Positions 1 through 5,624 of a stretch of 13,313 nt of DNA are shown piece after piece (within the stretch, counting starts at the first letter, position 1; every line of letters begins with the position of its first letter). The notes under the pieces were generated by a model. The model was not told the origin of the DNA, ran no database searches, and worked only from the letters and a program-made list of their open reading frames with translations. The stretch covers positions 1 through 13,313 of the forward strand of contig JAEORY010000062.1 in NCBI GenBank assembly GCA_016840645.1, given 5' to 3'. This DNA comes from Candidatus Borrarchaeota archaeon. GTDB lineage: Archaea > Asgardarchaeota > Sifarchaeia > Borrarchaeales > Borrarchaeaceae. The position numbers were made by a program, and so were the translations under genes.

Positions 1-249
1 AATGATAATCAAATAGAAAACATTAAGGGGTTTGAGACGCTTACTACCCTTCAATATTTAGACCTAAGAAACAACAATTTAAAAAACATCAAAGGATTGG
101 AGACTCTCACTCACCTCCAAGAATTACATCTCGGCGGTAATCCGATCATGGATGATGAGCGTTATTTGATTGGGATGAGTGCTCAGGAGGTTGTGAGATA
201 CTGTGAAGAAAAGCTTGAAATTGTAGATAAGAGATTGAGAAATCACTAA
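1..249 (+). CDS. Leucine-rich-repeat protein, C-terminal end (partial, 5' cut by window edge)
   Basis: Frame 1 is open from the first base to TAA at 247-249 and gives 82 residues. Two consecutive 22-residue leucine-rich repeats are visible (NQIENIKGFETLTTLQYLDL, then NNLKNIKGLETLTHLQELHL). They are followed by a capping segment (GGNPIMDDERYLIGMSAQEV) and a charged helical tail ending RLRNH. The 22-residue period and the I/L spacing are those of SDS22-type LRRs, which are protein-interaction scaffolds. Proteins of this kind are frequent in Asgard and some TACK archaea. The start and most repeats lie outside the window, so partner and cellular role cannot be inferred. The gene ends only a few bases before a transposon scar. 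Confidence 0.85.
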   Translation, partial: NDNQIENIKGFETLTTLQYLDLRNNNLKNIKGLETLTHLQELHLGGNPIMDDERYLIGMSAQEVVRYCEEKLEIVDKRLRNH

Positions 250-257
250 GTCTATTA

Positions 258-292
258 GCGAACTACTCCTCATTGATGGATGGCGCTTCCTA
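258..292 (-). repeat. Degenerate solo right end of a TnpB-type IS200/IS605 element
   Basis: Read on the + strand, this 35-bp block opens GCGAACTACTCC and closes GCTTCCTA. By eye it matches the better-preserved block at 446-480 at 27 of 35 positions. It also has the same layout as the right end of the complete TnpB element at 6304-6339. The hairpin stem is eroded by mismatches. On the minus strand, the sequence just before it (about 326-293) can be read as a tnpB-like tail (...LRVLVGSAIHQ, stop), similar to the ETGSLTALA tail of the intact TnpB. No transposase lies next to it, so it is a relic. Confidence 0.6.
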
Positions 293-326
293 CAAGTACT
301 CTTAATCCGTGCGGGTAACTCTCGTT

Positions 327-445
327 TTACCTGGGAGTTGCTTTTAACTGCTTCAATTCCTTCACGATAGCATCTTCCATTTGGGCTTCAGTAGTTAATG
401 GTCCAAGTATCCTTTTTTCATTGATAACAAGACCTTTAGAATATA
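327..445 (-). pseudogene. C-terminal remnant of a thioredoxin-like gene, cut by an IS right end
   Basis: On the minus strand a frame running from the 446-480 transposon end to TAA at 329-327 encodes YSKGLVINEKRILGPLTTEA, then QMEDAIVKELKQLKATPR. This is the C-terminal half of a small thioredoxin-fold protein: the beta strand 'LVIN', a 'K-R-I-L-G' turn and the final amphipathic helix. It parallels 'AIVINETYFIIG' and 'VVVVNGDVVSMG' in the thioredoxins at 1713-1982 and 2279-2665. The N-terminal half with the CxxC motif is missing. The junction with the insertion-sequence end is abrupt, so this looks like a gene interrupted by a transposon and then partly deleted. It may be a decayed fourth member of the neighbouring thioredoxin set. 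Confidence 0.6.
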
Positions 446-480
446 GTGAACTACCCCACCCTGACGGATGGGGCTTCCTG
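446..480 (-). repeat. Solo right end of a TnpB-type IS200/IS605 element
   Basis: On the + strand this reads GTGAACTACCCCACC through GGATGGGGCTTCCTG. The complement has the common archaeal IS200/IS605 right-end form: GGAAGC, a C-rich/G-rich hairpin, then GTAGTTCAC. CCCCA at 454-458 pairs with TGGGG at 469-473, with an inner CC/GG pair. On the minus strand the sequence before it can be read as a TnpB-like tail (AAGSPIRQGG). No transposase, TnpB or left end remains beside it. The flank at its 3' side is the thioredoxin fragment. Confidence 0.7.
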
Positions 481-554
481 CCGCATAAGTTAAATCACTT
501 CTTTTAAGCAATATAGTTTTTTAAAGCTTGATAGAAGCGCCCTTAAGCAAAAAG

Positions 555-589
555 TATTTAAATGAGATAATGCACATATCGTTATATGT
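555..589 (+). promoter_or_regulatory. Promoter with palindromic operator ahead of the permease operon
   Basis: A TATA-like box (TATTTAAAT, from 555) is followed by a perfect 6-bp inverted repeat, ACATAT-CGTT-ATATGT, at 574-589. Transcription should begin about 25 bp downstream of the TATA box, that is, inside the palindrome. That position suits a repressor of the ArsR or winged-helix type. The leader then reaches a Shine-Dalgarno site GAGGT (612-616), nine bases before the ATG at 626. The 376-base stretch 250-625 otherwise holds only the transposon scar and the thioredoxin remnant. Confidence 0.5.
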
Positions 590-625
590 CGATAGATGAA
601 ATTATATACTTGAGGTTCTAGAATA

Positions 626-1699
626 ATGGTTACTATTGTTGAGGTTATGACTGGCACATGGACCATTGCTATAGATTACTTTTCGCATGCATGGTGGTGC
701 ATAGCTGTTGGATTCATTGTAGCCGGAATTTTTAGCGAGTTTGTTTCGAGAGATACATTTCTGAGAGTTCTAGGAAGCGGAAAATGGTATTCTTACTTCA
801 TGGCAACCGCTGCAGGTGCGCTTTTAGGTGTCTGTTCTTGCGCAATACTTCCACTATTTGCGGGTATAAGACGAAGAGGTGCAGGCATTGGACCAGCTGT
901 CACTTTTCTCATTGCGGGACCGTCAATAAACCCAGTAGGACTTCTCTTGACAATGGGGCTAATCAACGTTGGAATAGGGATTGCAAGAGCAATTGGTGCA
1001 GTTATAATTGCAATAGCGGTTGGAGTAATCGCAGACGTTATTTTTGGTAAGGAAGAAAAGGTAGAGGCGAAAAAGGTAAGAAAAGTACGAAGAAAGAAGC
1101 CCCAAGTCGTGGTATCATTTGTATCTAGAATGAAAAAGGCCATGACGTATTCATGGGACTACACCAAAGAAATACTTTGGCTGATCGTAGCAGGAGTCTT
1201 CTTAGCGGGCTTGTTAGGAACAATTATACCACCTGCCTGGATTGCTAGCACTATGGGTTCATGGGGTTGGGCATCGTTGTTGCTTGCAGCATTTATTGGC
1301 ATTCCTATGTTTGTCACTCCTCCAGTTGAGATTCCACTGGCAGCTACATTTTTGGCATTAGGAATGAGCCCAGGCGCAGCATTAGTGTTTCTCTTAGCAG
1401 CACCAACTATTAGCATAGCGACACTCATGGTTGTCGTACGTGTGATCAAATGGGAGCGAACGTTGGTTTATGCCGTTGGAGTATATGGTTTCTCAATATT
1501 ACTTGGGATACTCTTCTTCCCGATGTTACTTCAATTAACTTCAGCAGCTAACTTAGTTGGAGGAGATATTTACGGCACGTATCACGACGTAATTCTGTTA
1601 GGGCTTTTGACTGCTGCAGTCATAGGAGCTTATCTTGTACACAATAGATCCATGAAAAAAATTGAGGCTGAAAAAGCAGCAACCACTTCACCAACTTAA
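626..1699 (+). CDS. Permease of the ArsP_1/DUF318 (YraQ-like) family
   Basis: 357 residues with about eight to ten hydrophobic segments, so an integral cytoplasmic-membrane protein. The family signatures occur as a pair: CSCAILPLFAGIRRRGAGIG followed by PAVTFLIAGPSINPVGLL in the first half, and PVEIPLAATFLALGMSP followed by GAALVFLLAAPTIS in the second. C70 and C72 form the CSC motif found in many DUF318 proteins. A basic cytoplasmic loop (about residues 142-175, rich in K and R) separates the halves. Some relatives export trivalent organoarsenicals (ArsP), but many others have no known substrate. The gene heads a tight operon with thioredoxins and DGC proteins (13 bp to the next start), which suggests a thiol-reactive substrate. 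Start: ATG with GAGGT nine bases upstream. Confidence 0.85.
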   Translation: MVTIVEVMTGTWTIAIDYFSHAWWCIAVGFIVAGIFSEFVSRDTFLRVLGSGKWYSYFMATAAGALLGVCSCAILPLFAGIRRRGAGIGPAVTFLIAGPSINPVGLLLTMGLINVGIGIARAIGAVIIAIAVGVIADVIFGKEEKVEAKKVRKVRRKKPQVVVSFVSRMKKAMTYSWDYTKEILWLIVAGVFLAGLLGTIIPPAWIASTMGSWGWASLLLAAFIGIPMFVTPPVEIPLAATFLALGMSPGAALVFLLAAPTISIATLMVVVRVIKWERTLVYAVGVYGFSILLGILFFPMLLQLTSAANLVGGDIYGTYHDVILLGLLTAAVIGAYLVHNRSMKKIEAEKAATTSPT

Positions 1700-1712
1700 A
1701 GGAGATTGCAAA

Positions 1713-1982
1713 ATGGTCGTTCTCATCGAATTTTTTTCTGGAGAACCGGTATGTGGCGAATGTGAAGTATGTATGCATTTCGTCGATGACATAGCAAAAG
1801 AATACGGTGACAAAGTAGAAGTAGAAAAGTTTATCGGTCCGTCAGCACGAGAAAAATTTGAAGAATATCATATAGAACTCACACCAGCGATTGTTATCAA
1901 TGAAACATATTTTATTATTGGATTGACACCCAGCAGAGAAACAATGAAGAAAATGATTGACATCGAACTAGAATGGGAATAA
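1713..1982 (+). CDS. Small thioredoxin-fold protein with CGECEVC motif
   Basis: 89 residues from the ATG at 1713, which has AAAGGAG just upstream (1698-1704). A longer reading from 1662 would overlap the permease end and lacks a ribosome site. The fold is read from a first strand (VVLIEFF), the redox motif C14-GE-C17, a further C20, and the cis-proline strand LTPAIVIN (P58), ending in a C-terminal helix. This is the size of the MTH895/TM0996-like small glutaredoxin/thioredoxin group, which often sits beside DUF318 permeases. The third cysteine three residues after the CxxC pair is unusual and might create a metal- or metalloid-binding triplet rather than a simple disulfide. It is probably a cytoplasmic redox partner of the operon. 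Confidence 0.75.
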   Translation: MVVLIEFFSGEPVCGECEVCMHFVDDIAKEYGDKVEVEKFIGPSAREKFEEYHIELTPAIVINETYFIIGLTPSRETMKKMIDIELEWE

Positions 1983-2002
1983 TTGATGATGGAGGAAAAT
2001 TA

Positions 2003-2275
2003 ATGTCTGGACAAATTGATGTGATTATTTTCGAAACGGAACCGCCTTGTACTGTTTGCCATCGGGCAGCAAAAGTAGCAAAGAAGATCAAAGATGAACA
2101 TTTTGGCGACAAGGTGAACATCCGCCGAGTTAGTTGTCTTACCGAAGAAGCAGCAGAATGGGACGTACAGCTTGCGCCCACCATAGTTGTTGGCGATATG
2201 ATCATAGCCGAAGGTGAAGTTCCACACAAAGAAGAATTCAAAGCTGCAATTCGTGAGGCATTGGGAGAAGAATGA
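2003..2275 (+). CDS. Small thioredoxin-fold protein with CTVC motif
   Basis: 90 residues from ATG 2003, chosen because GGAGGA at 1991-1996 sits six bases ahead. An upstream in-frame ATG at 1973 lies inside the previous gene. The N-terminal strand (IDVIIFETEPP) leads into C16-TV-C19, then a helix, a second strand (VNIRRVSC) with C45, the cis-Pro strand LAPTIVVGD (P59) and a closing helix. It is clearly homologous to the thioredoxin just before it and the one just after it, so the three are probably products of gene duplication. The active-site dipeptide differs in each (GE, TV, IR), which usually means different redox potentials or partners. The start lies 20 bp after the previous stop, so the genes are co-transcribed. 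Confidence 0.75.
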   Translation: MSGQIDVIIFETEPPCTVCHRAAKVAKKIKDEHFGDKVNIRRVSCLTEEAAEWDVQLAPTIVVGDMIIAEGEVPHKEEFKAAIREALGEE

Positions 2276-2278
2276 ACA

Positions 2279-2665
2279 ATGCAACTAAAAGTTGAAGTGA
2301 TAGGACCATATCCTCCATGCATTCGTTGTCATAGAGTTTACAGAATGTTTAAACAGTTAAAAAAGGAACAGGGTATTGACATGGAAATTGAACGCATTTA
2401 TGCAGGCTCCGAAGAAGCAGAAAAATATGGAAAAATTGTGGAAGCAGAAGTGTTTGCTGAGAAAATGGGAATTGATCTTGACTATCGTATCTTGTTTGAA
2501 AAACGCGATATCAAAGCAATTGACGAAAAACTTGCACCCTATGTAGAAATGGCGAAGGAAAAAAGCATTTTTCTTACCCCTGTAGTTGTAGTCAATGGTG
2601 ACGTTGTTTCAATGGGACGTGTGCCGAAACGTGAAGAACTTAAGGAATTAATTCTCTCTGCTTAA
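2279..2665 (+). CDS. Thioredoxin-fold protein with CIRC motif and an internal insertion
   Basis: 128 residues, starting three bases after the previous stop; the ribosome site (GGGAGAAG) lies within the end of the preceding gene. The strand LKVEVIGPYPP leads to C14-IR-C17. A long charged middle section (about residues 48-92) separates the redox half from the cis-Pro strand FLTPVVVVNG (P101) and the terminal helix EELKELILSA. It is therefore some 35-40 residues longer than its two paralogues. The insertion may be a partner-binding surface. Family knowledge supports a dithiol-disulfide oxidoreductase or a thiol-based carrier; the specific partner is unknown. Confidence 0.7.
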   Translation: MQLKVEVIGPYPPCIRCHRVYRMFKQLKKEQGIDMEIERIYAGSEEAEKYGKIVEAEVFAEKMGIDLDYRILFEKRDIKAIDEKLAPYVEMAKEKSIFLTPVVVVNGDVVSMGRVPKREELKELILSA

Positions 2666-2682
2666 AGGATGATTGAAAAACG

Positions 2683-3093
2683 ATGATTCTAAAAAAGAAA
2701 GCGATCATTTTGCCCTGTAGCGGGATTGGAAAATCTTTCGGAACTGTAGCGAGACACGCGACCTACATCGTTACCAAGGATCTAAGACCAGAAGCAACCA
2801 CAACTTTTTGTCTGCCTTTACTTCAGATAGCGGATAAAGATGCTCTAGATCTTGTCAAAAGCAATTTTGTGGTTTCTATAGATGGTTGCGCGAAAGCTTG
2901 CGCTTTCAAAGATGTTGAACGTTCGATAGGCCATCCTTCTGATGCTAAAGTCATGGTTATGGATGTACTACGAGAAAATAAAGACCTTCGCACAAAACAA
3001 GTAACATTCTTAGACGAAAATGGCAAAAAACTTGCACGAAAAGTAGCAGAAAGGGTTGCCGAAAAAGTAGATAAACTTCTTGAGGGTAATTAG
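2683..3093 (+). CDS. DGC-domain putative zinc-binding protein, copy 1
   Basis: 136 residues matching the DGC-domain family (PF08859), named for the D67-G68-C69 motif seen here in SIDGCAKACAFK. Four cysteines occur at family positions: C12 (LPCSGIG), C43 (TFCLPL), C69 and C73. They probably bind zinc or another soft metal or metalloid, or carry persulfide; no member's reaction is firmly known. A glycine-rich start (PCSGIGKSFGTVARHA) resembles a phosphate or ligand loop. The C-terminal third is an amphipathic charged helix. It has an AAAGGA site 17 bases before the ATG and is followed within 15 bases by a paralogue. It is probably cytoplasmic, as no signal or membrane segment is seen. Confidence 0.75.
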   Translation: MILKKKAIILPCSGIGKSFGTVARHATYIVTKDLRPEATTTFCLPLLQIADKDALDLVKSNFVVSIDGCAKACAFKDVERSIGHPSDAKVMVMDVLRENKDLRTKQVTFLDENGKKLARKVAERVAEKVDKLLEGN

Positions 3094-3108
3094 GAAGAAG
3101 GTTTGCTT

Positions 3109-3552
3109 ATGCCAGAATTTCTTGAAACTATGAGGCCTACAAAGGTAGGTATTATCGCTTGTAGTGGTGAGACCCTCCCAGAAGGGACTGTAACACGAAT
3201 AGCTGCACGTCTTGTCGTCGAAGAACTTAGACCTGAAAGTACGGTAATAATGTGCTTACCGTTATTTCTTGCGGGAGACGAAGGAGAACAAAACTTTGCA
3301 AAATTCTTTCCTACTATTTGCATAGACGGCTGCGAAAAACAGTGTTCATCTCTTGGTACAGAAAAATATAGTAGCAAACCTACAGTTATCATCGACTTAA
3401 AGAAAGCCATGAAAGAAATGAACATCAAGCTGAATCCAGAAGAAACAGTTGAATTAGGAAAAAATGGAATGAAACTCGCTCGAAGAATAGCAGAGTTGAC
3501 CGCTGATAAGGTGGATGAAATATTATTGGAAATAAGACCAAAGGATGCATAA
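3109..3552 (+). CDS. DGC-domain putative zinc-binding protein, copy 2
   Basis: 147 residues from ATG 3109, preferred over a TTG at 3103 because AGGAAGAAGG (3092-3101) is then at a normal distance. The four cysteines C18, C49, C75 and C79 have exactly the same spacing (31, 26, 4) as C12, C43, C69 and C73 of the preceding gene, and the D-G-C motif is present (CIDGCEKQC). An extra cysteine, C71, precedes it. The Gly-rich loop is altered (ACSGETLPEGTVTR). The pair is a tandem duplication that has diverged, so the two proteins may form a heterodimer or handle different ligands. The last codons overlap the next gene by 8 bp. Confidence 0.75.
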   Translation: MPEFLETMRPTKVGIIACSGETLPEGTVTRIAARLVVEELRPESTVIMCLPLFLAGDEGEQNFAKFFPTICIDGCEKQCSSLGTEKYSSKPTVIIDLKKAMKEMNIKLNPEETVELGKNGMKLARRIAELTADKVDEILLEIRPKDA

Positions 3553-4057
3553 GGTAGGGGATATTGTGATTTTTAATGTAGTTGAAGAAGAGGACAAATT
3601 TAAGGTTACCATAGAAAAATTCATTTTGACATTTCCAAAGGCTTTATTCTACTCTAACGATGACATGTGGGTATCTAAAGATGATTCAATAATAGTTATT
3701 GGTGCAACCGATTATTTTCAAACGATTTTAAGCGACATTTTATTTCTTGAACTTGAAAAACAAGTAGGCGATGAGGCAATTCCTGGAGAAGAGATTGGCT
3801 CACTTGAATCAGTAAAGACAGTGCTCGATATAATCCCAGCTGTTGGGGGAGTAATTGTTGCAATAAATGAAAAACTTGAAGCATCGCCGGAAATTGTTAA
3901 TAAATCGGCGTATAAAGAGGGTTGGATTCTTAAGATAAAACCCAGTAATCTAGAGTTTGATTTATCAAACCTGTTAACTGCAAAAGAATATGTTCAACTG
4001 ATAAGAGAAAAGGCAGAAAAACATTATGAAAGAAAAGAACGACAAAAAGAGATTTAA
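3545..4057 (+). CDS. Glycine-cleavage H-like lipoyl-carrier protein
   Basis: 170 residues. Residues 45-150 follow the H-protein pattern: DDSIIVIGATDYFQTILSDI, PGEEIGSLESVK, an alanine/glycine-rich turn (AVGGVIVAINEKL), SPEIVNKSAYKEGW and ILKIKPSN. The lysine that carries lipoate in H proteins is present (K91 in ESVK). The N-terminal 35 residues are longer than in GcvH and do not match it. No GcvT, GcvP or GcvL gene lies near, so it is unlikely to serve glycine cleavage here; related lipoate-binding proteins serve as carriers in sulfur oxidation (LbpA with sHdr). It overlaps the previous gene by 8 bp. A GTG at 3566 preceded by AGGTAGGGG is a strong alternative start (163 residues). A T-rich run at about 4069-4090 may end the operon transcript. 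Confidence 0.8.
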   Translation: MHKVGDIVIFNVVEEEDKFKVTIEKFILTFPKALFYSNDDMWVSKDDSIIVIGATDYFQTILSDILFLELEKQVGDEAIPGEEIGSLESVKTVLDIIPAVGGVIVAINEKLEASPEIVNKSAYKEGWILKIKPSNLEFDLSNLLTAKEYVQLIREKAEKHYERKERQKEI

Positions 4058-4192
4058 TCTACCTAAACCCTTTGTTTTTAAACTGTTTTTCAAAAAATTA
4101 TACTTAATTAGTGAAGCACAATTTACCAAAAAAAATTAATACTAAAAGTATCTGTTAACTACATTTGAGCACAATAAGGAACATGATAGAAC

Positions 4193-4300
4193 ATGTTTCA
4201 ATATAGCCTTGATGAAATTCGTTTTAGTGGTATATTTTTTTACATGCTTTTGGGTACACTTTTTCAACGCTTTGTATCCATTATATTTGGAGGAATTTGA
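4193..4300 (+). CDS. Possible leader micro-ORF (35 residues, hydrophobic)
   Basis: ATG 4193 opens a 35-codon frame (MFQYSLDEIRFSGIFFYMLL, then GTLFQRFVSIIFGGI) ending in TGA at 4298-4300, six bases before the TTG start of the PhoU/TrkA-C gene. The frame covers that gene's GGAGGA site. AAGGAA lies about ten bases before its ATG. The peptide has one membrane-like stretch. It could be a translationally coupled leader for the cation-transport gene or simply chance in AT-rich DNA; chance is the more likely reading. The rest of 4058-4305 shows only a T-rich run and a TATA-like TATATTT near 4231. Confidence 0.2.
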   Translation: MFQYSLDEIRFSGIFFYMLLGTLFQRFVSIIFGGI

Positions 4301-4305
4301 TTTAG

Positions 4306-4956
4306 TTGTCTGAAGGGAGTAATGAGGATATAGAAGATTTAGAAGATATTCAAGAACCCGTTAAATACGAGCCAATGGGAATCAAGCATATCTTGACTGA
4401 GATGAAAGATATAAGTGAACTGATAGTAGATTTAGCATACTCTGCGGTGTTATTTAATAACAAGGAGCTTGCTGAAGAGGTTCATGAACTCGAAGAAGAA
4501 ATGGATAAACTGAAATATCAGATAACCATGATGGCTATGTTAGCTGCCCGTGACAAAGAAGACGCTGAACAACTTGTTGGAATTTTGCAGTTAGCAACAG
4601 CAGCAGAAAACATCTCGAATGCCGCAGATCAGATTGTTGAGATAATATTGCGCAAATTGGACGTCCATCCAATAATTGCGAGTGCCTTGGCTGATGCTGA
4701 CGAGAAAATCTTTCGCGCGCGAGTAGAATCACAATCGATGGTGGATCAAAAAACATTAGGAGAACTCCGATTGCATAGCGCAATTGGCATGAGGGTTATT
4801 GCTATCAAGAGAGGTAAGAAATGGATCTATGGTCCTAACGCGAAGACAAAAATAATTTCAGGGGATCTATTGATTACCCGTGGACCAGAAGACGGATATG
4901 AACGTCTTAAAAAGATTGCTCATGCGAATCCTAACTATAATGGTCCTGTAATTTAA
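4306..4956 (+). CDS. PhoU-domain protein with TrkA-C (RCK-C) domain
   Basis: 216 residues from TTG 4306. GGAGGA (4289-4294) is 11 bases upstream, and an in-frame TAG directly before the TTG excludes an earlier start. Residues about 25-125 are an alpha-helical PhoU-like domain (ISELIVDLAYSAVLFNNKEL, and QLATAAENISNAADQIVEII). Residues about 148-208 are a TrkA-C/RCK-C ligand-binding domain (GELRLHSAIGMRVIAIKRG, and ISGDLLITRGP). This architecture is typical of cytoplasmic regulatory subunits that accompany archaeal MgtE-like or K+ transporters and are thought to sense ions or nucleotides. The two MgtE-like genes that follow on the opposite strand are the natural partners. The acidic N terminus (EDIEDLEDIQE) is an archaeon-like extension. 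Confidence 0.85.
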   Translation: MSEGSNEDIEDLEDIQEPVKYEPMGIKHILTEMKDISELIVDLAYSAVLFNNKELAEEVHELEEEMDKLKYQITMMAMLAARDKEDAEQLVGILQLATAAENISNAADQIVEIILRKLDVHPIIASALADADEKIFRARVESQSMVDQKTLGELRLHSAIGMRVIAIKRGKKWIYGPNAKTKIISGDLLITRGPEDGYERLKKIAHANPNYNGPVI

Positions 4957-5054
4957 AATCGATTTGCTAAATGCACAAATAAGTTCTTATCTTCTTTTTA
5001 ATGAATAAAAGAAACGGTTACTCATCTTTGGCAATCTTAAGACAAAAAGAATGC

Positions 5055-5615
5055 TTAAAACAGTATAGGAAGCAGTACTACAAAAATTACCGCTCCAATT
5101 AAGTCACCAGACGTTGCAATTATAGGGGCTACAATGTTATCTGGGTCTAAGCCACGACGGAATGCCAGAATAGCCGTAAAAAATGTTAATAGAGACAAAC
5201 ACGCAATTAAAAGGAAACCCGAAACCACTGTTAACAGAAGTAGCCTACCGACATCTGGAAAACTTAAGCCTAAGAACGCTGAAGTAACAAATGTTACCAT
5301 ACCAACAAAAAAAAAGGAGCTTAGTCCTAACAACAAGCTGGCAGCTAAATTTTCTTTGGCAGTTTTAGTCCACTTCAAGAATTTTGGCTCTATTGTACCT
5401 AAGTAAAGCGCAGAAGTTAATCTTGAACCTAATATAGTGCCTATATTTCCGCCCATAGCGAGATATGAAGGAATTAAAAGAAGCAAAGCAGTCCACTGGA
5501 GAAAAGAGCTTAGATTTAAGTCAAGTAGTACTCCTGCTTGCAAGTCTAGAACTATACAGATTAAAATGACGAAAATGCTTTCCCTTACAATTCGTCGAAC
5601 ATTATAGACTTGCAT
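5055..5615 (-). CDS. MgtE-like (SLC41-type) membrane half, second gene
   Basis: About 186 residues, roughly five membrane segments. It corresponds to the MgtE integral-membrane domain (PF01769) without the cytoplasmic N and CBS domains. Signatures are PSYLAMGGNIGTILGSRLTS (compare the GGN-G motif of MgtE) and GLDPDNIVAPIIATSGDLIG, whose acidic residues line the Mg2+ path in the family. It forms the second half of a split transporter with the preceding gene. A GTG at 5624 directly abuts that gene's stop (TAG-GTG). The ATG at 5615 is preferred because AGGTGA (5626-5621) then lies five bases upstream. Expected role: Mg2+ or other divalent-cation transport in the cytoplasmic membrane. Confidence 0.82.
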   Translation of the reverse strand: MQVYNVRRIVRESIFVILICIVLDLQAGVLLDLNLSSFLQWTALLLLIPSYLAMGGNIGTILGSRLTSALYLGTIEPKFLKWTKTAKENLAASLLLGLSSFFFVGMVTFVTSAFLGLSFPDVGRLLLLTVVSGFLLIACLSLLTFFTAILAFRRGLDPDNIVAPIIATSGDLIGAVIFVVLLPILF

Positions 5616-5624
5616 ATTGATCAC

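Noticed and set aside
793..1449. Two long minus-strand frames inside the permease gene
   Set aside because: Antisense shadows of a clear membrane-protein gene, with Ala/Thr/Ile bias from the complementary codons.
626..1699. Naming the permease arsP
   Set aside because: The family match is clear, but substrate specificity cannot be told from sequence alone and many DUF318 members are not arsenical exporters.
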